Made by a program: the position numbers and the translations under genes. From Lithobates sylvaticus (lineage: Eukaryota; Chordata; Amphibia; Anura; Ranidae): 64,000 bases of DNA. Below, one piece after another: positions 56,349-64,000 of this stretch. Where the stretch lies: the NCBI GenBank assembly GCA_028564925.1, contig CM053034.1, positions 90,253,160 to 90,317,159 of the forward strand. The letters run 5' to 3'. The first letter of the stretch is position 1; the number at the start of each line of letters is the position of its first letter. Below the pieces are notes generated by a model. The model saw nothing but the letters and a program-made list of their open reading frames with translations. It had not been told where the DNA came from and made no database searches.

Positions 56349-58205
56349 AATCTACTGATTACCAACAATACAGACCTGATCACGGATGTGGAAATACAGG
56401 GCAATTTAGGTAACAGCAATCACAGGTCAATTGGCTTCAGTATAAATTACACAAATGGGAAACATAAGGGGAATACAAAGACACTGAATTTCAAAAGAGA
56501 CAACTTCCCTAAACTACAAACTTGGCTAGAAGGCATAAATTGGGATAATATCTTAGGAACAAAGAACACAGAGGAGAGATGGGTTTGCTTTAAGAGCATA
56601 TTAAATAAGGGCATTAGCCAATGCATCCCATTGGGTAATATATTTAAAAGAGCGAGCAAAAGTCCTGGATGGCTTAACTCCAATGTAAAAATGCATATAA
56701 AAGCAAAGGAGAAGGCCTTCAAAAAGTAAAAGGTTGAGGGATCATTATCAGCATTCAGACTTTATAAAGAATGCAACAAGAAATGTAAGGATGCAATAAG
56801 GAGGGCTAAGATAGAACATGAAAGACACATAGCGGAGGAGAGCAAAAAAAAATCACAAGAAATTCTTTAAGTATATAAACAGTAAAAAAGGGAGGACAGA
56901 TCATATTGGCCCCATAAAGAATGAGGAAGGACATCTGGTTACAAAAAATGGGAAGGGAATCGAGGGGCTTCAGTAACCAAAACTGCAGTGTTTATCCTCA
57001 TGACACATCACAGGAAGCACCTCCATGGTTAACAGAGGACAGAATTAAAATTAGACTTGGGAAACTTAACATTAATAAATCACCGGGACCAGATGGCTTG
57101 CACCCGAGGGAACTCAGTCAAGTAATTGCCAGACCATTGTTCCTAATTTTTACTGACAGTCTACTGACTGGCTTTTCTCCAATCCGCTGGTACCATTCCA
57201 ATGTAGCACCAATATTTAAAAAGGGCCCAAAATACATCCCTGAGAACTACAGACCAGTTAGCCTAACATCAATAGTATGTAAACTCTTTGAGGGTATGAT
57301 AAGGGATTATATACAAGATTTTGGTAATGAGAACGGTATCATTAGCAGTAATCATCATGGATTCATGAAGAATCATTCTTGCCAAACATATCTATTAACC
57401 TTCTATGAGGAGGCGAGTTGCCATCTAGATAAAGGAAGGCCCGTAGACATGGTGTATCTGGATTTTCCAAAAGCATTTGACACAGTTCCCCATAAACTTT
57501 TACTGTACAAAGTAAGGTCCGTTGGCATGGACCATAGGGTGAGTACATGGATTGAAAACTGGCTACAGGGGCAAGTTCAGAGGGTAATGATAAATGGGGA
57601 GTACTCAGAATGGTCAGGGGTGGGTAGTGGGGTCCCCCAGGGTTCTGTGCTGGGACCAATCCTGTTTAATTTGTTCATAAATGACCCGGAGGATGGGGTA
57701 AACAGTTCAATCTCTGTATTTGTGGACAATAATAAGCTAAGCAGGGCAATAACTTCACCACAGGATGTGGAAACCTTCCAAAAAGATCTGAACAAATTAA
57801 TGGGGTAGGTAACTACATGGCAAATTAGGTTCAATGTAGAAAAATTAAAAATAATGCATTTGGATGGCAAAAATATGAATGCAATCTATACACTGGGGGG
57901 AGAACCACTGGTGGAATCTAGGATGGAAAAGTACCTGGGGGTCCTAGTAGATGATAGGCTCAGCAATGGCATGCAATGCCAAGCTGCTGCTAACAAAGCA
58001 AACAGAATATTGGCATGCCTTAAAAAGGGGATTAATTCCAGAGATAAAACGATAATTCTCCCGCTCTACAAGACTCTGGTCTGGCCACACCTAGAGTATG
58101 CTGTCCAGTTCTGGACATCAGTCCTCAAGAAGGATGTACTGGAAATGGAGCGAGTACAAAGAAGGGCAACAAAGGTAATAAAGGCAAAAAGAGAAACAAA
58201 AAAGA
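56349..58205 (+). pseudogene. CR1-type LINE, ORF2 continuation
   Basis: Resumes the CR1 frame from 48591: QGNLGNSNHRSIGFSINY (endonuclease end), then KSPGPDGLHPRELSQVIARP (57085), FKKGPKYIPENYRPVSLTS, VYLDFPKAFDTVPHKLLL, GVPQGSVLGPILFNLFIND and YLGVLVDDRLSNGMQCQ. The RT active-site region reads ISVFVDNNKLSR where family members have FADDTKL, so the second catalytic Asp is replaced by Asn. Frame breaks lie near 56728, 56870-56980 and 57806. The element stops at about 58205, shortly after RATKVIKAKRE. Confidence 0.93.
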
Positions 58206-58620
58206 CGCCACCAGATTAAAAACAGTTGCATTTATTTATAACACACAGGTGCATACATCCACTTACATAGATATAGGGGATTTTCAGCACTAATGTCCTC
58301 TGTGGCGTCAACCAGCGTTGTGTAGCCTGTTGATGTTTTTGTTCATCTGTAGGGTCCCGGCTCGCAGGATTTTCTTGTCTGAAGGTGTACACTGAGACCG
58401 AGGCTTGGCTCAGGTCCGCAGTGAAACTCCGGCGTGGAGCGTGGTGATGTCACTGCCGATAGTGACAACGTTTTGGAGCATGTGCACTGTGGGTAAACAG
58501 ACAGGCACGCTCCTTCCTCAAGCTTAGGGGACTTGGGCTGCATACAGCCTTATATATGCTCATTGGTTTGATGCCATCTAGCGGCTATAGTAAGAACCAA
58601 TCAATATCAGATTCTAGCAT
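58206..58620 (-). mobile_element. Penelope-like or related retroposed unit with hammerhead remnant
   Basis: On the minus strand the order is: a CTTGAGGA box, a GGAGC/GCTCC stem with an inner GTGC/GCAC stem (58530-58473), AAAAC and GTTGTC, then about 250 bases of spacer, AATAAATGCAACTG (58235) and ATCTGGTGGCG. The sequence of parts mirrors the unit at 55976-56218. It abuts the broken end of the CR1 copy. No target duplication resolved. Confidence 0.5.
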
Positions 58621-58936
58621 GGTTACAAACCCTAGGTTCATTATTGCAAATGCAGGAGGTGGCTTTAATCCTAAAACTAGTAAAGTGGTACTGGGAAAAG
58701 GGATTTGGAAATAGAGCAGGAGTATAGGGAAGGAATATTTAATAAGAATGTATATAAATATCCTTGTATTTTGTTGCTTTTTTGCCTGCACACAATAATG
58801 CATACATAAAAATGTAATCATATATTTAAAATTTATTAAAAATATCAAATCTGATACTGAGAACACCCCTATATGTACTACTCAGGTATAACAAAAATGA
58901 ATAAACATAATAACAAATTAATTAATATATTTAGTA
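58621..58936. other. Unassigned A/T-rich region
   Basis: No gene or repeat terminus recognised. Confidence 0.4.
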
Positions 58937-58940
58937 TTAA

Positions 58941-59530
58941 CCACTTACCCACTGGGCACTTGAACCCCCTTCCTAACCAGACCAATTTTCAGCTTTCGGT
59001 GCTCTCACACTTTGAATGACAATTACTCCGTCATGCAACACTGTACCCAAATGAATTTTGTGTCCTTTTTTTTACACAAATAGAGCTTTCTTTTGGTGGT
59101 ATTTAATCACCGCTGGGTTTTTTAATTTTTGCGCTATAAATCAAAATATACTGAAAATTCGGTAAAAAAAATAAATAAAAATTCTTTGGCAGAGTATTGG
59201 CAGACGCTGTGGGCACTACACATCCAGCCCACAGCGCTGGTCCCGTCTTTCCCCCTCTCCGCTTCTCTCCTCTCTGTACCGATCGGTACAGAGAGGAGAG
59301 GGAGGAACCGGCGTCATGGCGTGACGCCGGTTTGTTCATTTGACGGAGCGATCACATGGTAAACGGCCGCTATCAGCGGCCGTTTACCGTGATGCGCCGG
59401 GTCCTCGGGACCCGCCGGTCACGGATGTTCCCGAGTGCGCGCCCCAGGGGGCGCGTGGGAGCAAGTTTCTTCCCAGGATAAGCCGACCGCGCTGTAGCCG
59501 TCTTTTGACTATAGCGCGGTCGGCATGTGG
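58941..59530. mobile_element. TTAA-flanked non-autonomous DNA element
   Basis: TTAA at 58937-58940 and 59531-59534. Ends are CCACTTACCCACTGGGC and GCCGACC-type (GCATGTGG), sharing a short imperfect inverted repeat. The interior has an AGAGCTTTCTTTTGGTGGTATTT-like block, a hairpin GTAAACGGCCGCTATCAGCGGCCGTTTAC (59359-59387) and another around GTACCGATCGGTAC (59276-59289). No transposase. Confidence 0.7.
59359..59387. repeat. Perfect hairpin in the TTAA-flanked element
   Basis: GTAAACGGCCGCT pairs exactly with AGCGGCCGTTTAC across a 3-base loop. It may be a subterminal structure of the element. Confidence 0.85.
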
Positions 59531-59565
59531 TTAATTAATTTGTTATTATGTTTATTAATTTTTGT

Positions 59566-59805
59566 TGCTCCGTCGGGAATTCCGTCTGAAAATTGTAGAG
59601 CAGGATCTAAAAATTTTCCACCAACAAAATCCGATTGGACTTTTTCGATCGTGTGTAGAGAATTCCGACGCACAAAGGGCCATGCATGCTCAGAAGAAAT
59701 TTGGAGACGAAAGCTATTGGCCTCTACGTAGTCCCTTCGTACATGTTGTACATCACCTCGTTCGGAACGATCGGATTTTCCGACAACTTTGTCCGATAGG
59801 CGTCC
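59566..59805 (-). mobile_element. Harbinger-type MITE remnant, termini missing
   Basis: The reverse complement of the middle of the MITEs at 18864-19290 and 26315-26704: TCCGACAACTTTGTCCGA, the GGCCTCTACGTAGTCCC block and GCATGCATGCTCAGAAG-type sequence appear in reverse order. Neither GCCCCATACACACG end is present. Confidence 0.78.
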
Positions 59806-60120
59806 AATCGTAGCGCCTGTCTGTGTTTCAGCCAGTCAGGTGATGGGTAACAGACCGTGCACCTGATTGGCTGAGAGGCGGTTCAATATTAAGAAAGCAA
59901 GTGGGTGGAGAGAGGGGGCGGTGCCCGTGCGCTCTTAATGGGCACTTAATAGGCGCACCGCCACTAAGAAGCAGTGTATACACTGCTCCTAAAGCGCCCC
60001 TGCCATTGAAATCAATGGGCAGGGCCGCCGAAGTGGGGAGGAGTTAGTGAGATGACCACGCCCATGTGGGGGCGCCAGAAATATTTCTGCACCCAGGCGC
60101 CTGTGACCCTAGGATCGGCC
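59806..60120. mobile_element. Probable hAT element, right end only
   Basis: Ends GACCCTAGGATCGGCCCTG at about 60123, the complement of a CAGGGCCGATCCTAG terminus of the hAT type seen elsewhere in this window. An inverted pair CAGCCAGTCAGGTG / CACCTGATTGGCTG occurs at 59829-59873. The left terminus and target duplication were not identified. Confidence 0.45.
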
Positions 60121-60673
60121 CTGCTTCTAAATGTTACATATTAAAAATATTAATTATAATGTATCAGGATAATGAAACAATGGCAACTTTGACAAGTAGC
60201 TTTTCCAAAAATGCCAGAAGACTGAGTTCATACTGTTGTGCTGTGACAACTGCAATGCTTGAAAACATGTTATGCGCGTTAGTGCACTGGGTTGCCATAC
60301 ATTCTTAATGCCACCCCAGAGAACCAAAGTGAATGGTTATGAATTACTGTGTGCTATGGTGCACTGTGCTACAAAAATAGTGCATTTACCTTTTCTGGTG
60401 TGTTTTGGTGTGTCTGGCAACCCATTCAAATGAGTGTTATGCACCTAAATCCAGCCTTTATATTAACCTTAGCAAATTGCCAGCAATATTAGATCACTTT
60501 AATCAAATATGTATTTACTTTGATACTGATGGGGTGCTGATCATGTAATATAGTCTGGTCCAACAGGCAATCAATAATCGACATATCCTGAATCGCATTT
60601 GGGCAGGATAAAGTCTTGATTCTGGTTGTGGAGGGTATTATAAAATATAGCTCAAATTTTTCTATAGATTTGT
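60121..60673. other. Probable intron of the VWC-exon gene
   Basis: A/T-rich sequence with no repeat termini, lying upstream of the exon at 60864. Intron status is inferred from the exon only. Confidence 0.4.
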
Positions 60674-60688
60674 ATATTTGTGCTTACT

Positions 60689-60840
60689 CCTTTTTTTTTT
60701 TTTTTTTACAATAGATTTTTATTGAAGGAATTTTGTTAACAATACAGAATGACATTGTCACAATAGTTATTCTAGCTAACTTAGTTGCATTAATTCCTAA
60801 GATTATTCTTATAGAAATACAGTAATTGATAGTCTGTACC
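60689..60840 (-). mobile_element. Truncated L1-type tail inserted at a splice acceptor
   Basis: A T homopolymer (60691-60707) followed by ACAATAGATTTTTATTGAAGG is the reverse complement of a LINE 3' end. It is flanked by a perfect 15-bp target duplication ATATTTGTGCTTACT (60674-60688 and 60841-60855). The insertion point lies 23 bases upstream of the exon at 60864. Confidence 0.9.
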
Positions 60841-60863
60841 ATATTTGTGCTTACTATTTATAG

Positions 60864-61041
60864 CCTGGAGAGTACTGGATTAAAGACTGCAACAACTGTA
60901 CCTGCAATTTTACGTCAATGCAAGTAATCTGCGTACGGGTCACATGTCCACTCCCTGAAGTCCCATTTTGCATTAAGGACGTCTCTGTTTTAGTGGATGT
61001 ACCTGATCCAATTAAGCCTTGCTGTATGAAGAAAGAGTGTT
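60864..61041 (+). CDS. Host-gene exon, VWC/mucin-like cysteine-rich segment
   Basis: Acceptor TTTATAG before 60864 and donor GTAAGT at 61042-61047 bound 178 bp, open in one frame (59 codons plus one base). It starts PGEYWIKDCNNCTC and ends PDPIKPCCMKKEC, with ten cysteines. The spacing CxxCxC ... CxxxxC ... C ... CCxxxxC is that of von Willebrand C-type modules in gel-forming mucins, otogelin and related secreted glycoproteins. In such proteins these modules form disulphide-linked extracellular assemblies. Other exons were not found in the window, so the gene cannot be named. Neighbouring DNA is intron with repeats. Confidence 0.82.
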
Positions 61042-61194
61042 GTAAGTTAGAGTTATGTTTGCTGTCAGTATAAATTAATGTTTTTCTATTCACTTTCTTT
61101 GGCCTAAATTGTACTTACATGAATTTTAAAGTTTCTTTTGAATAAATAGATACATCTTCTAAATCCGTACTAACTATAAATAATAGTGAAAGAG

Positions 61195-62374
61195 ACATGT
61201 GCCTCCCATGGAGGCAGATCGTAGGCAGCGTGTGGCTTTTTTTTTGGTCCATCGGAGTGCGAGAAGAAGACTCCGTGGGACAGTTTTATTTTTTAATAAA
61301 GGACTTGTCCCAAGGCGTGTATTGTCTTTTTTTTTAACATTTTCACAAATTTTTTGTAAAATGGTAGGGGTAAATTTGTACCCGTTAACATTTCACACAG
61401 GGGGTCCCCTTGTCAAAGGGGGCTTCCAGATTCCGATAAGCCCCCCGCCCGCAGACCCCCACAACCACCGGGCAAGGGTTGTAGGGAGGAGGCCCTTCTC
61501 TCCATCATCCTGGGGACAAGGTACTTTGCGGGGCTACCCCAAAGCACCCTCCCAGTGTTGAGGGCATGTGGCCTGGTACGGTTCAGGAGCGGGGGTCGCT
61601 CTCTCATCCCCCTCTTCTCCTGTGGCCTGCCAGGTTGTGTGCATGGATTAGGGTCTGGTATGGATTTTTGGGGGACCCCACGCCATTTTTTTATTTTGGT
61701 GCGGGTTCCCCTTAAAAACCATACTGGTATGGATTTTGAGGAGAACCAACCACACCATTTAAAAAAAATAATAATTGACATGGGGTTCCCCTTAATATCC
61801 ATACCAGACCTGAAGAGCCTGGTATGGAATTTGGGGGGACCCCCACAATTTTTGTTTGTTTTGGCTTCCCCTGTGGGGAAATCCCATGCCATTTTTATCA
61901 ATGAACTTTTATGTGTATTGCCGGGAATAACAATTCATTATAGCCACTACCGCTAGTGCTAGTACTTTTAAATTACTTTTTTTCCTTTAGAAATGTAATT
62001 TTGCTCTCGGACTGTTCTAAACACAGGAAACATGCGCCATTTTACAGGCATACTATAGACACCCCCCAGGTATGAAATTTAAAGGAATATTACACTTTTA
62101 TTGTTTCACTTTAAGCATTATTAAAATCAGTGCTCCCAAAAAAATTGCCATTTTTAAAACTTTTTTTTGCATTGATACATGTCCCCTGGGGCAGGACCCA
62201 GGTCCCCAAACACTTTTTAAGACAATACCATGCATATAAGCCTTTAAAATAAGCACTTTTGATTTTTCATGTTTGTGTCCCATAGACTTTAACTGTGTTT
62301 GCGTGTTCAAACTAATTTTTTGCCTGTTCCCATGTTCTGGTGCAAACCGAACTGGGGGGTGTTCGGCCCATCCC
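61195..62374. repeat. Dispersed repeat including the module shared with 14640-15085
   Basis: 61265-61700 matches 14640-15085 in order: AATAAAG, a T-rich stretch, GGTAGGGGTA, GATAAGCCCCCCGCCCGCAG, CAAGGGTTGT, GAGGGCATGTGGCCTGGTAC and GGTCTGGTATGGATTT. Three partly repeated CATACCAG/CTGGTATGGA(A/T)TTTGGGGG blocks follow (61660-61840). The right part ends GAACTGGGGGGTGTTCGGC near 62368. Probably a non-autonomous element; termini not proven. Confidence 0.65.
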
Positions 62375-62743
62375 TAGTTATTACCATTGGTAATCCATTT
62401 TATGCTTGCCTAGTTGCCAACCATATTGGGTGACAATATATTAAGTTTGCCTTTACTGCTTGGTTTGGTGCCTATTTTCTTTGATATACCAGTACTATTT
62501 TGTTTTAAGAATTACTTTCAGTGAATTCCTGTGATATTTTATGTTTGTACACTCCTGATGTGTCAAAAGAGAAAACTGTGAGCGCAAACACTTGTGTACC
62601 TCTATAAATGCAACAGGCGATATATATAACTGATACCAGTCAAAGTTCATTAGTCCATATGGTATAATGATAATATGACAAATCCTAAAAAGGGGGATGG
62701 TGGTAGCTATCCTCAGAAAGAAGCCAACTCTGCAAATAGGGAA
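62375..62743. other. Unassigned region
   Basis: No gene or element termini recognised. Confidence 0.4.
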
Positions 62744-63279
62744 ACAAGGGAACAAAACAGGAAGTACCACCTAAGTGCAATATGTTAATTAAAATGTATT
62801 TGTACAGCAAGTAATGCACTTACAGAACAAAGTTTTTAAAAGAGGCTCATCTGTGTCTTTAGTCCAAGGTGCAGTCTGGTCCCTGGTGCATATTGTCCCA
62901 AGGTTTAGCAGTTGTTGAAGGGGATCAGCAGTCTGTCCTGTGGCCACCAGGAAGTTGGCCAGGTCCAGCGTGGAACGCAGGGGATGACGTCACCGGAAGC
63001 GGAACCAGGAGAAACACAGAGGGAGAAAGGACTGGAGAGAACCGGCCACATGCTCTGAGTCATCAGCTCCTTCTACAGGCCACAGGACAGACTGCTGATC
63101 CCCTTCGACAACTGCTAAACCTTGGGACGAGATGCACCAGGGAACGGAATGCACCTTGGACTAAAGACACAGATGAGCCTCTTTTAAAAACTTTGTTCTC
63201 TAAGTGCATTACTTGCTGTACAAATGAATTTTACTTACCATATTGCACTTAGGTGGCACTTCCTATTTTGTTCCCTTGT
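62744..63279. mobile_element. 536-bp foldback element
   Basis: Arms of about 202 bp (62744-62945 and 63078-63279) start ACAAGGGAACAAAACAGGAAG and end with the near-exact complement. The arms are highly similar throughout. The spacer of about 132 bp is purine-rich and CpG-containing. No coding potential. The target duplication is not clear. Confidence 0.92.
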
Positions 63280-64000
63280 CACTCCCGATGTGTCAGAGGG
63301 GCTGAGGCATTTGAGAATGTTAAGGCAAAGAACAGAGGACCCATCCTAACCAGCGACTCATATGGTGGTAGTGCTACACTTAGAATAGGTATGCATAGGC
63401 GCAGTGGTAGTGACCTCAGAGGTTGAGAGTGAAGTGGGTGCATGTGGGAGAGGTGGTGAGAGCTGTGGGAGGGGATCGGGGGCAAGAGCAGTGGTTAGAG
63501 TAGGGATTGGTGTTCAGGAGTGGTGAGTGGAGAGGAGGATGACCAACTGCTGTAAAGAGAGTGTAGGGAGGAGGTATTGAGATGACACAGTGGAGGATAG
63601 GTTTCAGGCATAGTGGTAAATAAGGGGAGGGCAGTTATAGTGGTCATGGGGGGAAAGGGGGGTGAGAATACTGACACCATGGTGTTAGGATAGTGGTTAC
63701 AGGTATGGTAGAGAAAGGCTTCTGCAAGAAGCTGTCATATGTAACTCCAGATGCAATCCTCCTGACCAGCAGCAGAGGTTGGGTGGAGAGGAAGTTGGTG
63801 GTGTGAGTTGCCAGGCCAGGAGTTACAATGCCTGCGTAAACCACAGCAGAAGCCAGGGGGTAGGCAGGTGGTGTGAGCTGAAGTGTCAGAGATTAGACTA
63901 TCTTGTTCCATTGCAACACAGACTCACCTGCTGTGGGGGCAAGCCTGGATGCGCTTTACACTGGGTATGGCTGTTGTGGATGACGCCAGTCTACATTTAA
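63280..64000. other. Unassigned G/T-rich region
   Basis: Guanine-rich plus strand with many GTGGT, GGTGAG and GAGGAG motifs (63400-63870), imperfect minisatellite-like. The open frames on the minus strand here are composition effects. No gene recognised. Confidence 0.4.

Noticed and set aside
61413-61956. Frames of 133-162 codons on both strands
   Set aside because: They lie in the dispersed repeat shared with 14640-15085 and are not conserved between the two copies.
63279-63844. Minus-strand Ser/His/Pro-rich frames
   Set aside because: Explained by the G-rich imperfect repeat on the plus strand.

Overview
This looks like vertebrate nuclear DNA, most probably from a frog (ranid-like anuran). 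The basis is the mix of repeats: Tc1/mariner elements with long terminal inverted repeats, L1/Tx1-type, CR1 and L2 LINEs, hAT and PIF/Harbinger DNA transposons with many short non-autonomous relatives, and hammerhead-ribozyme-like motifs. There is no bacterial or organellar organisation. Almost all recognisable sequence is mobile or repetitive. The only likely host-gene sequence is one 178-bp exon encoding a von Willebrand C/mucin-like cysteine-rich segment (60864-61041).

Layout. 1-8265: about 3.5 head-to-tail copies of a 2.36-kb unit, joined to a partial copy in reverse orientation (8268-9828). Each unit holds a CpG-rich TATA-containing segment, a splice-donor-like site, a homopolymer G tract, a hammerhead-like fold and an AATAAA signal. 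9872-13590: a decayed, internally deleted L1/Tx1 LINE on the minus strand. 13947-20542: an old Tc1 element that received a non-autonomous DNA transposon, which in turn received a young LTR retroelement fossil; a Harbinger-type MITE sits in the Tc1 transposase. 20545-34330: unassigned DNA with hAT elements (three with perfect 8-bp target duplications, one nested in a TTAA-flanked MITE), foldback MITEs, a nearly intact Tc1 element and an L2 LINE 3' part.

34332-41919 is the centrepiece: an apparently complete 7.6-kb PIF/Harbinger transposon with three genes. These are a spliced DDE transposase, a spliced Myb/SANT-like DNA-binding protein on the opposite strand, and a spliced MADF-domain protein sharing a divergent promoter region with the Myb-like gene. 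Its termini and subterminal repeats match MITEs at 18864-19290, 26315-26704 and 59566-59805. The window therefore seems to hold a transposase source and the small elements it could have moved.

41955-58620 is a LINE graveyard. A nearly full-length 7.7-kb L1/Tx1 element (48604-56336, 12-bp target duplication) interrupts a CR1 LINE. Its 3' untranslated region holds a 243-bp retroposed unit with a hammerhead-like motif and a 16-bp target duplication. 58941-64000 holds a TTAA-flanked element, MITE remnants, a truncated L1 tail inserted just upstream of the VWC-like exon, a dispersed repeat module shared with 14640-15085, and a 536-bp foldback.

Family names come from motifs and memory of family features, not from a database search. 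Boundaries backed by target duplications are firm; the others are approximate.
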